DNA from: Candidatus Flexifilum affinis
GTDB lineage: Bacteria > Chloroflexota > Anaerolineae > Aggregatilineales > Phototrophicaceae
Reading direction: 5' to 3'
NCBI GenBank assembly: GCA_016713325.1
Contig: JADJPJ010000017.1
Span: 124,001 to 188,000 of the forward strand
Length of the DNA: 64,000 bases
Positions 17,223-26,098 of the stretch are shown piece by piece (the first letter of the stretch is position 1; every line of letters begins with the position of its first letter). The position numbers and the translations under genes are program-made. The notes beneath the pieces are model-generated. The model saw only the letters and a program-made list of their open reading frames with translations. It was not told where the DNA came from and did not search any database.

Positions 17223-17630
17223 TCATCCGGCCGTCTCACCCGTCACGCCACGACCGTCGTCGCCGCGACCGTCATCGCCGCGACCGTCGTCGCCACGCCC
17301 GTCGTCGCCACGGCGCCCAGTTATTGTGGGATCCCAGTCTTCAACTTCGGAGGCGACCCACGTGCCGCTCGGCATCCACACCGCCTCAACCTTGATGGTG
17401 TCGCCAATGCTGACCGACGTCTCAAACTCGGCACGGGCGATCAGGACGAGGTGGATTCTTGCGCCGTCCTGAATGGTCATGGTGGTTCGGGTGATCTGAG
17501 TGACTGTTCCGAACAGTTCGACTTCGCCGGCACGTGGACGAGCGCTTGTTTGCGCTGATGCGGCACTCGCCAGAGCAGTAGAGATCAAGGTGACCAGTAC
17601 GATAATCCAAAGCGCCTTCTTGCTGTTCAT
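17223..17630 (-). CDS. Exported DUF5666-like protein with GRGDD repeats
   Basis: A 135-residue secreted protein. Signal peptide 'ALWIIVLVTLISTALASAAS' with probable cleavage near 'ASAQ'. The mature core 'GEVELFGTVTQITRTTMTIQ' then 'SIGDTIKVEAVW..GTWVASEVE' resembles the small beta-barrel of DUF5666-type proteins. The C-terminus carries four or five tandem GRGDD/GRGDDG units encoded by 15-bp DNA repeats (about 17245-17320), giving repeated RGD triplets. After the stop, the +1 frame continues with an Asp-rich tail (DDHDWDDDGDDDDD) down to a stop at 17183, so a frameshift in or after the repeats is likely. Function unknown. Confidence 0.72.
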   Translation of the reverse strand: MNSKKALWIIVLVTLISTALASAASAQTSARPRAGEVELFGTVTQITRTTMTIQDGARIHLVLIARAEFETSVSIGDTIKVEAVWMPSGTWVASEVEDWDPTITGRRGDDGRGDDGRGDDGRGDDGRGVTGETAG

Positions 17631-17760
17631 CAGATTGTTCCTTTTCGTTTTGTCGCGTTCCGATCAACAATTGGTCTGCACAGACAACCATGAAGAGTAG
17701 ATTCCGCGAGAAAAGTGTCGCTCGCTTATCTACTTCTCATCTCCTGGAGACAATGCATCC

Positions 17761-19227
17761 ATGATGACGGACCTGACCACCCTGAGCCTGAGTGAAGCGC
17801 GCCAGAAGCTGCGCCGCCGTGAGATCTCTGCCGTCGACCTGACGCGCGCCACCCTGGAGCGCATCGAGCAGAAGGATTCGACGCTGAATGCCTTCCTCAC
17901 GGTGACGGCCGAACGGGCCATGGAGCAGGCCGAGGCCGCCGATCGCGCGCTGGATTCTGGCTTGGCCGACGACGACCGGCCGCTCCTGGGCATCCCTCTG
18001 GCGATCAAGGACATCCTCTCCACCAAAGACGTCGAGACGACCTGCGGCTCGAAGATCCTCAAGGGTTACATGCCGGTGTTCAACGCCACGTCTGCGCAGC
18101 GCCTGGAAGACGCCGGCGCGGTGCTGGTCGGCAAGACCAACCTCGATGAATTCGCGATGGGGTCGTCGACCGAGAACTCGGCCTACGGTCCGGTGCGCAA
18201 CCCGTGGGATACCAGTCGGGTTCCCGGCGGCAGCAGCGGCGGCAGCGCGGTCGCGGTCGCGGCGCGGCTGGCTCAGGGGGCAATCGGCACCGACACCGGC
18301 GGCAGCATCCGCCTGCCCGCAGCCTACTGCGGCGTGGTCGGGCTTAAGCCGAGCTATGGACGTGTCTCGCGTTACGGTCTGGTGGCCTTCGGTTCCTCGC
18401 TAGACTGCCCCGGTCCGATGGCGCGGACGGTCGAAGATGTGGCGTCGCTGCTCGGCGTGATTGCCGGGCACGATCCGCTCGATGCTACCTGCATGGATAC
18501 CCCCGTGCCGGATTATCACGCGGCGCTCACTGGCGACGTGCGCGGGCTGCGCATCGGCGTGCCGAAGGAGTATTTCGTCGAGGGCATCCAACCGGAGGTC
18601 GAGGCAGCGGTACGCGCGGCGATCGGCCAAATGGAGGCGATGGGCGCGACAGTCGTGGAGATCAGCCTGCCGCACACCGACTACGCCATGCCGGTCTACT
18701 ACATCATCGCCCCGGCGGAGGCCAGCGCCAACCTGGCCCGCTTCGACGGCATTCGCTTCGGACCGCGCACCATGCGCGGCGACATGTGGTCAACCTACAA
18801 GGCCACTCGCGGCGAGGGCTTCGGGCCGGAAGTCAAGCGGCGCATTATGCTGGGCACGTATGCGCTCTCGGCAGGCTACTACGATGCCTATTATGGCAAG
18901 GCGCAGCAGGTGCGCACGCTGATCAAGCAGGATTTCGACCGCGCCTTCGAGCAGGTGGATGTGATCGCCGCGCCGATCGCGCCGAGTACCGCCTTCGAGT
19001 TTGGCGCGAACGTGGACGACCCGATCAAGATGTACCTGGAAGACGTGTTCACCATCCCGGCCAGTCTGGCCGGCGTGTGCGGCATCAGCCTGCCGTGTGG
19101 CATGGATGCGCAGGAGCTGCCGATTGGTTTACAGCTCATCGGCGGGGCCTTCCAGGAAGCGACCATCCTGCGCGCAGCCCATGCTTACGAGCAGGCGACA
19201 GAATGGCACACCCTCGCGCCGGCGTGA
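17761..19227 (+). CDS. gatA: Asp-tRNA(Asn)/Glu-tRNA(Gln) amidotransferase subunit A
   Basis: Amidase subunit of the GatCAB complex, which releases ammonia from glutamine and helps form Gln-tRNA(Gln) or Asn-tRNA(Asn) in the cytoplasm. 488 residues, the normal length. The amidase-signature triad can be read: Lys in 'PLAIKDILS' (about 80), Ser in 'GTDTGGSIRLPA' (about 180) and Ser in 'PGGSSGGSAVAVAA' (about 156). The N-terminal 'LSLSEARQKLRRREISAVDL' and the GatA-specific 'EYFVEGIQPEV' stretch set it apart from general amidases. Start at 17761 or the next codon, with GGAG upstream. It stands alone; gatB and gatC are not in the window. The gene converges on the STAND regulator with 7 bp between stops. 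Confidence 0.97.
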   Translation: MMTDLTTLSLSEARQKLRRREISAVDLTRATLERIEQKDSTLNAFLTVTAERAMEQAEAADRALDSGLADDDRPLLGIPLAIKDILSTKDVETTCGSKILKGYMPVFNATSAQRLEDAGAVLVGKTNLDEFAMGSSTENSAYGPVRNPWDTSRVPGGSSGGSAVAVAARLAQGAIGTDTGGSIRLPAAYCGVVGLKPSYGRVSRYGLVAFGSSLDCPGPMARTVEDVASLLGVIAGHDPLDATCMDTPVPDYHAALTGDVRGLRIGVPKEYFVEGIQPEVEAAVRAAIGQMEAMGATVVEISLPHTDYAMPVYYIIAPAEASANLARFDGIRFGPRTMRGDMWSTYKATRGEGFGPEVKRRIMLGTYALSAGYYDAYYGKAQQVRTLIKQDFDRAFEQVDVIAAPIAPSTAFEFGANVDDPIKMYLEDVFTIPASLAGVCGISLPCGMDAQELPIGLQLIGGAFQEATILRAAHAYEQATEWHTLAPA

Positions 19228-19234
19228 AGGTGGG

Positions 19235-22006
19235 TCAGGCGGAGTTTCCCTGGAGATAGGCCGCCGCCACCGCCTTCGGGTCGAGGGCCTCGCCGCGCTC
19301 GACCGCCGCGGCATAGACCTCGGGCGGGAGCGAAGTTCGCAGTTCAGTCAGCAAGTCCTGAGCGTAGATCTTGTACTCGAATTCAGCCACCCGGTGGTGG
19401 TCGACCAGCGCGGACAGCTCGACGGCGCGTTCTGGGCTTCCGGTTGCCGCTTCCAGCGCCGCAAGACCGTAAATGGCGCGCATGAGGGCCGGGTTTTCCC
19501 CTGATACCGGAAGGCTGGCAATTAGCTGCCGGTGCGCTGCGTCGAACTGGCCGCGCTTGATCTCGACCAGTCCGAGCAGCGCCCGGCACAACTTTTCCCA
19601 CGTGAGATAGTTCCCGTCCTGTGACCTTGCCACCACCGCCTCGGCGCAGCGAATCGTCTCGTCATAATCCCCTTGTCGGAAGGCGATCTGGGCTGTGTGG
19701 AAGCGCAGTTCGGTATCCATTTGTCCCGACTCGACGGTGACCAGGAGACGGCGACAGTCGGACAGGCGCGCCGCTGCTTCAGCCGGTCTGCCGGTAAGCG
19801 ACAGGATGTTGGCAATAGTGGCGTTGTCTTCGAAGATGACCGGTGGTATGCCGACTTCACTGGCCAGTAACCACGCTTCCTCGAGGTGCCGGAGCGCCGT
19901 TTCGTAGTCGCCCCCATGGATGGCAATCTCGGCCAGATTGGACACTGCCATCGCAATACCGGCAGGTGCACTGAGTTCGCGGAAATACGCAAGGCTCGTT
20001 CTCGTATGTTCAAGCGCCGGCTCAGAATGGCCAAGGGCAAGGTGATAAGACCCGGCGTTGAGCCGACTCGCTGCTATTCGATGTCGATTACCAGTGAGCG
20101 TCGCTTGCGCCAGTGCCGCTTCGCTGAACCTCACGGCCGAGGCAAAGTCGCCTTCCAGACCTGCAATGTACCCCTTTGTCTGCCAGCCAATGGCGATACC
20201 CCAGGCATCGCTGAGCGTCTGCCAGATCTGCAGAGATTCGTCTACCAGTCGGTGCGACTGCGGAAAATCCCTGTAGAGATCCGCCAGAACGATTGCTCGC
20301 ACCCTTAGAGATGGGGCCAGTATCTCTGGGATGTTCAGTTCGCGAGCGACCGCGAGGCTCATGTCCGACCATTCGTCTGCTTCCTGCCAGCGCGCCACCT
20401 CAATGCACCGGGCGGCAAAAGTTGTCATCACCTGAACGTGCAGCGCAGGATCGTCGTCCAGGCCTAACACGTTGTGATAGAGGACCAGTCCCTGCGCGCA
20501 TCGGTTTCTCATGTTGATAAATTGCGCCAGTGCGCCTTCCATGCGCTTCAGCGCTTCGGTATTGCGCCGCTCGACGGAGCGCTCCCATGCCGCGCATACG
20601 TTCTCGAAATCGGCGGCGATTTCGTCCAGGGCGACGAGCTGGCGGTCGCCGCCCTTCAGGTCGGCTTCGCGGTCGGCAACAAAGGACGCGAAGTAGTCGG
20701 CATGCGCGTCGTGCGCCAGGTCCGTCTCGTTGGCCGTTGCCAACCGCTCGACGGCGTACTGGCGCAGCAGCCCATGCATGTCGTAGCGTCCGCCTGGCGT
20801 TCGTGTCAGCACGGACTTGTTGACCAATGCCTGCAGGACGGGCAGGCGAACGCCGGTCACAGCCTGAGCGGCCTGCCGTGCGCAGCCGCCCCGAAAGACC
20901 GACAGTCGTGCGAAGGCGGATCGCTCGGCCTCGCTGAGCCGCTGCCAGGTTGGCTCGAAGACGGCGCGAATGCTCCACTGTCGGCGCGGAGCGTCGCGCA
21001 TCTCGGCGGTCAGAAAATCCAGGCTGGCAGCGATCTCGTCGGCGATCTCCGGCAGCGATAGGACTTCCACCCAGGCCGCCGCCAGCAGGAGGGCCAGCGG
21101 CATCCCTTCCACCATCCGGCAGATTCGCGCCAGAGCCGAGTGGTCTGCATCGTGCAGGGCGAAATCGGCGCGCGCCCGCCTCGCCGCAAAGGTGAACAGG
21201 CGGGCGGCGTCGTAGTCGAGTTGATCGGCGATGGGCAGCCCGCCCAGAGGGTAGACGGTCTCGGCGTTCAGGTTGAGCGTCTGGCGCGAGGTGACCAGCG
21301 CCTGAACACCCGGCGCGGCTCCGAGCAGGTCTGTGATGTGATTTGCGCCGTCGAGCAGATGCTCGAAGTTGTCCAGGATCAGCAGCAGCCGCTTCTCGCG
21401 GAAAAAATCCTGAAGCTGCTGGTGTGGTGCGCGACTGCCGCTCTGGAAGGTGAAGCCCACAGCCTCGGCAATGGCCCAGAGGATAGCCTCCGGCGTTTCG
21501 ACCGGCTGGAGCGGGACGAAGTACACGCCATCGGAGAACGGCGACCCCTGCAAGCCAAAAGCCTCCGGCTCGACCAGCCGCCAGCCGATCTCCAACGCCA
21601 GCCGCGTCTTGCCCATCCCGCCGGGGCCGAGCAGGGTCACCAGCCGTACATTCGGGTTCGACAGCAGGGCGACGATGGCCTCAATCTCGCCCGTCCGCCC
21701 GATGAACGGCGTTGTCTGCACGGGCAGGCTGTAGCGTGGTCGGCCCGCCGGCGTCCGTTCGACCTCCAGCAGACCCAGGGCACGGGCCCTCGCCACGGCC
21801 TGACGGCGCTTCTGGCCGGACTCGATGATGCCGAGCTTGCTGTAAAGCTGCTTGGCATACCATTTGACGGTCTCAGGGGCGAGGACGAGTTGGGAGGCGA
21901 TGGCGTTCAGAGACAGATCGCCGGCCAGCAGTCGCAGAATATCGACCTCACGCTTGGTGAGGGGGTCCACCAGGGCGACTGGCGAACGCAGATCCTCATC
22001 TTCCAT
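19235..22006 (-). CDS. LuxR-type STAND (NB-ARC/TPR) transcriptional regulator
   Basis: A 923-residue signal-integrating regulator. Unusually for this class, the LuxR helix-turn-helix is at the N-terminus (about 14-70: 'LTKREVDILRLLAGDLSLNA', 'APETVKWYAKQLYSKLGI'). Then follows an NTPase domain with 'FIGRTGEIEAI', Walker A 'GPGGMGKTRLAL' (about 128) and Walker B 'RLLLILDNFEHLL' (about 207), a GxP-type 'GMPLALLLAAAW' and a winged-helix region. From about residue 480 the protein is alpha-helical TPR-like repeats (for example 'ALEHTRTSLAYFRELSAPAG'). A ligand or partner bound to the repeats probably controls NTP-driven assembly. A second, decayed relative lies at 59262-62761. The regulated genes are unknown. 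Confidence 0.92.
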   Translation of the reverse strand: MEDEDLRSPVALVDPLTKREVDILRLLAGDLSLNAIASQLVLAPETVKWYAKQLYSKLGIIESGQKRRQAVARARALGLLEVERTPAGRPRYSLPVQTTPFIGRTGEIEAIVALLSNPNVRLVTLLGPGGMGKTRLALEIGWRLVEPEAFGLQGSPFSDGVYFVPLQPVETPEAILWAIAEAVGFTFQSGSRAPHQQLQDFFREKRLLLILDNFEHLLDGANHITDLLGAAPGVQALVTSRQTLNLNAETVYPLGGLPIADQLDYDAARLFTFAARRARADFALHDADHSALARICRMVEGMPLALLLAAAWVEVLSLPEIADEIAASLDFLTAEMRDAPRRQWSIRAVFEPTWQRLSEAERSAFARLSVFRGGCARQAAQAVTGVRLPVLQALVNKSVLTRTPGGRYDMHGLLRQYAVERLATANETDLAHDAHADYFASFVADREADLKGGDRQLVALDEIAADFENVCAAWERSVERRNTEALKRMEGALAQFINMRNRCAQGLVLYHNVLGLDDDPALHVQVMTTFAARCIEVARWQEADEWSDMSLAVARELNIPEILAPSLRVRAIVLADLYRDFPQSHRLVDESLQIWQTLSDAWGIAIGWQTKGYIAGLEGDFASAVRFSEAALAQATLTGNRHRIAASRLNAGSYHLALGHSEPALEHTRTSLAYFRELSAPAGIAMAVSNLAEIAIHGGDYETALRHLEEAWLLASEVGIPPVIFEDNATIANILSLTGRPAEAAARLSDCRRLLVTVESGQMDTELRFHTAQIAFRQGDYDETIRCAEAVVARSQDGNYLTWEKLCRALLGLVEIKRGQFDAAHRQLIASLPVSGENPALMRAIYGLAALEAATGSPERAVELSALVDHHRVAEFEYKIYAQDLLTELRTSLPPEVYAAAVERGEALDPKAVAAAYLQGNSA

Positions 22007-22093
22007 CGACCGAACTCCTGCCTGCGACGAACAGAACTATGAGATGCGGAAGAGGGTGTTATCTTATATTTGATTATAACAAGAATCTATGCC

Positions 22094-22771
22094 TCAGGAC
22101 GAATGCTCGCGATAGTAGCGCGCCCATTCAGCTGCGAAATCGTCGTTGGGCAAGGCCTCAGCGGCCACGACCATTTCCGGGCCGCGGTCGGGGAGTTCGG
22201 CCACCATGGCCGGCGGCAGGTCCTCGAAGACTTTCTGCACGAAATAGACCATTTCGTTGACCTGCAGGGCTGCGTTGACGCGATGCCCGAGCAGGGAACA
22301 GACGTACATAGCAGCGATCAGAACCCCCAGCACCGGCGCGTCCCAGGGCATGAAGACGACAATCGACGTGAAGAAGGTGGGCAGCGCCAGCGCGCCGAAG
22401 AAGGACAGCCGGTACATGCGCGCATCCAGGCGCACCAGTGTGACGATGCTCGATCCCTGAACCGTGGTAAATGAGCCGTTGAGATAGGCGGATACGGGCG
22501 TTCGCTGGCGGCGCCGTCCCCAGAGCGGCCGGTTGTCGCTGGTGATCTTGAAGCCGTCTCCTTTGGGCATGATGTAGTAGCGCCGACCCTCGACGAACAG
22601 ATCGCGCAGGTGCAGGCGCGCGGTGCTCGGGCGGGCGCCGTCGCTCAGCGTGCGCAGACACTCTTCGCTGGAGGCACCGACCGCCAGCGAAACAGGGGGA
22701 TACAGACGCCAAAGGGCGTTCCAGAGAAAACGGTTGAGGTCGGCCCGGCTTTTGTGACGGTTGGTCGACAT
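22094..22771 (-). CDS. Hypothetical membrane protein
   Basis: A 225-residue protein of unknown family with a cytoplasmic N-terminal half and two close membrane segments at about 125-165 (LSFFGALALPTFFTSIVVFM and APVLGVLIAAMYVCSLLGHR). The C-terminus is acidic and ends 'AAEWARYYREHSS'. The N-terminal part has 'EGRRYYIMPKGDGFKITSDN' and 'RRRQRTPVSAYLNGSF'. No enzyme motif is apparent. A GAGGG ribosome site lies about ten bases before the ATG. It follows the deazaflavin-type gene on the same strand with a 40-bp gap and is probably co-transcribed. Confidence 0.7.
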   Translation of the reverse strand: MSTNRHKSRADLNRFLWNALWRLYPPVSLAVGASSEECLRTLSDGARPSTARLHLRDLFVEGRRYYIMPKGDGFKITSDNRPLWGRRRQRTPVSAYLNGSFTTVQGSSIVTLVRLDARMYRLSFFGALALPTFFTSIVVFMPWDAPVLGVLIAAMYVCSLLGHRVNAALQVNEMVYFVQKVFEDLPPAMVAELPDRGPEMVVAAEALPNDDFAAEWARYYREHSS

Positions 22772-22810
22772 CGCAGGGTTTCCCTCGATGAGCGGCGGCG
22801 CGAACGACTG

Positions 22811-23419
22811 CTAGCCTGCGTGCTTTTTGCTGCGTGGTGCGCGCAATTGCAGTAGGGCCAGCAGAAGTGCGGTGCTGATTCCGACGGCCGCGACCGGGAT
22901 CACCCAACGGGCATCCACGGGCACGGGCGGCAGCTTGACTTCCCCTGCGCGCGGGACGATACGCACGATGGTGAAGTTATCGGTGACCTCGTGCAGGCTG
23001 CGCGAATCGATCGACTCGCGGGCGCTGATTCGCGCGATGATGCTGTCGTAGATGCTCGGGGCGCGCCGGCGAAAGAGATGCAGCACACGCAGCGCCTCGC
23101 CGGAATTGGTGACCTGCTCGGCGGTCGCGGCGCGGACTCTCCCCCCCTGCTGGATCGTCACTTCCGGACACTTCAGGAGGTTGCGATACCAGTGCGGGCG
23201 GTCGCCCCACACCGAGACAAGATAGATCTTGCTGCCGTGCTGCCGGTATTCGATGGCCGTGTGACGCGGCAGGCCGCTGCTGCGCCCGCGCGTCGTCAGC
23301 ACCATGATCTGCATGGCGTCGAGGAGCCCGCCCAGCCCCATGCGGTATCCCAGAATGGGCAGACGGAGAAGCTTTCGAAGAAAGCCCGCGGGATACGGAA
23401 AGGATATGTCTGTCGTCAT
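22811..23419 (-). CDS. Deazaflavin-dependent nitroreductase-like protein with C-terminal TM helix
   Basis: A protein of about 202 residues of the nitroreductase/deazaflavin (F420)-dependent (DUF385) group. The family core is visible: 'MVLTTRGRSSGLPRHTAIEY' (about 42-61), 'YLVSVWGDRPHWYRNLLKCP' (about 70-89) and 'VTIQQGGRVRAATAEQV'. These proteins bind F420 or fatty acids and quinones in related families. Unusual here is the C-terminal single membrane helix 'VIPVAAVGISTALLLALLQL' followed by a basic tail, so it may be tail-anchored. The ATG at 23419 is inside the stop region of the upstream J-domain gene (overlap with the last codons if the TTG at 23431 is used). It suggests the presence of F420, in line with the LLM enzyme at 40 kb. 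Confidence 0.83.
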   Translation of the reverse strand: MTTDISFPYPAGFLRKLLRLPILGYRMGLGGLLDAMQIMVLTTRGRSSGLPRHTAIEYRQHGSKIYLVSVWGDRPHWYRNLLKCPEVTIQQGGRVRAATAEQVTNSGEALRVLHLFRRRAPSIYDSIIARISARESIDSRSLHEVTDNFTIVRIVPRAGEVKLPPVPVDARWVIPVAAVGISTALLLALLQLRAPRSKKHAG

Positions 23420-23424
23420 GAAGG

Positions 23425-24315
23425 TTACCAACCGTTTGCCACTTTGATCCTATTGTACGCATCCAGCAGCATTTTGAAGCGTTTTTCGGCTTCCGCCTTG
23501 GGGAGCTTGCTGACATCCGGATGAACCTCGCGCGCCAACCGTCGAAAGGCCGCTTTGACTTCGTCCCCGGTCGCGGCACGGGTCAGGCCCATGAGCGAGT
23601 ACGAACGATCGAGTTCGGTCTCCCTGGGGAGCGGCGGCGGCTCGGCCGGAGTCTGATAGCCCTGCGCGCCATTCGTCTGCCATCCCGGCTGGCTCCAGGT
23701 ATAGTATGGATGTTCTTCCGGTTCAGACCGGCCCTGCGCGACGTTTTCGCTGCGCTGCTTTTCGCGTCGGAAGGCGTCACGGCCAATCGTGTAGTCGGCA
23801 TCCTTCCAGAACGCTTCACTGCCGAAGTTGGCCACCATCCAGTTGCCCTTCAGCGAGAGCGGCTGATGCACCCACACGCGGTAGAAGGGCAGGTTGCGGA
23901 TGACTACATCTGGGCCGTACCAGATCTCCCGTTCGTCGCCCCTCGCCATGAACGCGCGAAAATGCACCTGGCCGATGCGCGGCGTGTTGTTCGTCGTCAT
24001 GCGGTAAGTGTACAACCGATCACGGTAGAGGGCGTGCAGACCGACCAGCGCTTCGTCAGGCGCCGTCGTGGCCCCATCCCCCGGGACGAATTGTGCGTCG
24101 GTGATGAACAATGTCCCGATACCGACGCGGGTGTTGTCCTGCAAAATTCGCTTCATCAGCCGAACCTTGGGTGCGCCTTCCAGCAGGTGCACGTGCACCA
24201 TTCCGCTCGTCCACGTCGTGGCGACGAGCATGCCGGCCGTATCGAGCGTGACATTACGCACGCTGTCGATCTGGCTGAGCTGGGTTTTGAGCCACGCTTT
24301 GACGCGCTGGAGCAT
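23425..24315 (-). CDS. Protein with C-terminal J domain
   Basis: About 296 residues. The first ~150 residues form an uncharacterised domain (QLSQIDSVRNVTLDTAGMLV, 'HVHLLEGAPKVRLMKRILQD'). A Pro/Gln-rich linker follows and residues ~235-290 are a J domain: 'YSLMGLTRAATGDEVKAAFR', 'RLAREVHPDVSKLPKAEAEK', with the essential HPD triplet. J domains stimulate DnaK/Hsp70, so this protein probably delivers its N-terminal partner to an Hsp70. A J domain at the C-terminus is less usual than at the N-terminus. The ATG at 24315 is taken; 12 codons upstream are also open. It is the first gene of the minus-strand group running down to the STAND regulator. Confidence 0.85.
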   Translation of the reverse strand: MLQRVKAWLKTQLSQIDSVRNVTLDTAGMLVATTWTSGMVHVHLLEGAPKVRLMKRILQDNTRVGIGTLFITDAQFVPGDGATTAPDEALVGLHALYRDRLYTYRMTTNNTPRIGQVHFRAFMARGDEREIWYGPDVVIRNLPFYRVWVHQPLSLKGNWMVANFGSEAFWKDADYTIGRDAFRREKQRSENVAQGRSEPEEHPYYTWSQPGWQTNGAQGYQTPAEPPPLPRETELDRSYSLMGLTRAATGDEVKAAFRRLAREVHPDVSKLPKAEAEKRFKMLLDAYNRIKVANGW

Positions 24316-24472
24316 GATAGCCTGTCGGTGGTTCGCCTGAAAGATCGACAATACAGCTTATTGTACAGCCAACTATGACGCGCCGGCGGGAGATTTGCGC
24401 CCTAAAGATGGGGTGCTCATGCTTTCCTAAGCGTTCGAGTCACTCAAGAGTCGGATCGCAAGAGCGGATCCT

Positions 24473-24500
24473 TTGTCAAGCGTAAATTCGTGCATAATAA
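24473..24500 (+). promoter_or_regulatory. Candidate sigma-70 promoter for the aglEFG-like operon
   Basis: TTGTCA (24473-24478) and TAATAA (24495-24500) are separated by 16 bp in an AT-rich stretch about 110 bp upstream of the binding-protein gene. Match to consensus is good for the -35 box and moderate for the -10 box. Confidence 0.45.
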
Positions 24501-24611
24501 ACAAATGCCCCATCCAGATTTGCGCGAACAAGGTGATTACGTTACGATTTTAAAGGGTTCTCACTTACTCAAAGCTTGAGACTCAACTTCATACAAGTAA
24601 GGAGATATTCA

Positions 24612-25967
24612 ATGAAGCGCGGATTGACCTTAGCTCTTGTGGCTATCCTCCTGCTGAGCGTGATGAGCGTCAGCATGGTGGGCGCCCAGGCAGCCGGCTG
24701 TCCAGAGGGTCTGTTCTCCCTGATGAGCGCCGAGCTCGAATCGGCGTGCGCGGGTGAGCTGGCCGGGACGGTCGTGACGATGTTCGGACCCTTCACCGAC
24801 GAAGACGAAGTGAAGTTCAATACCTCCGTCGCGGAGTTTGAAGGCTGGACTGGCATCGACATTCAGTACACCGGCTCGAAGGAATTCGAAGCAGTGGTTC
24901 GCCCGACCGTCGAGAGCGGCGCGTCCCCCGACATCATCGATTTCCCGCAGCCAGGTGCCCTTCGGAGCCTGGTCGATGGCGGCTACATCGTTGACGTCAG
25001 TACTTTCCTGAATGCCGAATGGATGGAACAGAACTACCTCGAGAGCTGGCGTGACATGGCGCAGATGGGCGGCATCACTGCCGGCATCTGGGCGCGTTTC
25101 AACGCCAAGAGCCTGGTGTGGTACCCCAAGGCAGCCTTCGAGGCGGCCGGTTATGAAATCCCGACCACGTGGGATGAGCTGATCGCCCTGTCCGATCTGA
25201 TCGTCGCTGACGGCGGCTCGCCCTGGTGCGTCGGCATCGAGTCCGGCGCTGCCACCGGCTGGCCCGCGACCGACTGGATGGAAGAATTCATGCTGCGCAC
25301 GACCTCGCTGGAGAACTACGACGCCTGGTCGTTCCCCGCGGATCTCGACAGCCGTCTGCCGTTCACTTCGCCGGAAGTCAAGGCTGCCGCCGAGCAGCTG
25401 GGTGAACTGTGGTTTGCCGAGAACTACGTCCTGGGCGGCCGTCAGGCCATCGCCGGCACGTTCTTCGGCGATGCCCCGCGTCCGATGTTCGACAACCCGC
25501 CCGGCTGCTACATGCACAAGCAGGGCAACTTCATCACCAGCTTCTTCCCCGAGGGTGTGGTGGCCGGTGAAGACTATGGCGTCTTCTACCTGCCTGGTAT
25601 TGACCCTGAGTATGGCAGCCCCTTCCTGGTCGCTGGCGACATCTACGCCATGGTCAACGATCGTCCGGAAGTGCGCGCCGTCATGGACTTCTTCACCCGC
25701 GGCGAGTCGCTGAAGGCGTGGTTGGCCACCGGTGGCGCGCTGTCCCCGCACAACGACACTCCGCTGGAGTGGTACGGCAGCGAACTGGAACGTGAGATCG
25801 CTTCGCTCGTGGCCGGCGCCACCAGCGTGCGCTTCGACGGTTCCGACCTGCAGCCGGGCGCGGTTGGCTCCGGCTCGTTCTGGAAGGGCATGACCGACTG
25901 GATAAGCGGCACGGTGGACCTGGACACTGCGCTCGCCGAGATTGACGCCGCCTGGCCGACGGAATAA
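24612..25967 (+). CDS. Alpha-glucoside-type ABC transporter substrate-binding protein (AglE-like)
   Basis: Extracellular binding protein of about 451 residues. Signal peptide 'LTLALVAILLLSVMSVSMVG' with cleavage near 'GAQA'. The mature part has 'LAGTVVTMFGPFTDEDEVKF', 'GWTGIDIQYTGSKEFEAVV', 'PDIIDFPQPG' and 'WYPKAAFEAAGYEIPTTWDE', as in AglE-type proteins that bind sucrose, trehalose, maltose and other alpha-glucosides. The assignment to AglE rests also on the form of the two downstream permeases, the second of which has the long periplasmic loop typical of AglG. The ATG at 24612 is preceded by AAGGAG; twelve upstream open codons are ignored. Confidence is high for a binding protein, moderate for the substrate. 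Confidence 0.9.
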   Translation: MKRGLTLALVAILLLSVMSVSMVGAQAAGCPEGLFSLMSAELESACAGELAGTVVTMFGPFTDEDEVKFNTSVAEFEGWTGIDIQYTGSKEFEAVVRPTVESGASPDIIDFPQPGALRSLVDGGYIVDVSTFLNAEWMEQNYLESWRDMAQMGGITAGIWARFNAKSLVWYPKAAFEAAGYEIPTTWDELIALSDLIVADGGSPWCVGIESGAATGWPATDWMEEFMLRTTSLENYDAWSFPADLDSRLPFTSPEVKAAAEQLGELWFAENYVLGGRQAIAGTFFGDAPRPMFDNPPGCYMHKQGNFITSFFPEGVVAGEDYGVFYLPGIDPEYGSPFLVAGDIYAMVNDRPEVRAVMDFFTRGESLKAWLATGGALSPHNDTPLEWYGSELEREIASLVAGATSVRFDGSDLQPGAVGSGSFWKGMTDWISGTVDLDTALAEIDAAWPTE

Positions 25968-26022
25968 GCTTCGCTCCGACAAAGAGCAAGTGACTCTCGT
26001 TCGCCGAGTGTCTCAGTAAACG

Positions 26023-26051
26023 CGCAGGGCAGCCCGAAAGGTTGCCCTGCG
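26023..26051 (+). promoter_or_regulatory. Intercistronic stem-loop between binding-protein and permease genes
   Basis: CGCAGGGCA (26023-26031) pairs with TGCCCTGCG (26043-26051) around a short loop that can extend the stem. TTGTTTAGGG follows, so partial termination is possible. It is the third hairpin of this kind in the window. Confidence 0.75.
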
Positions 26052-26098
26052 TTGTTTAGGGTAAAGATGATTCACTATTGCAGACAGAAGGCAGGGTT

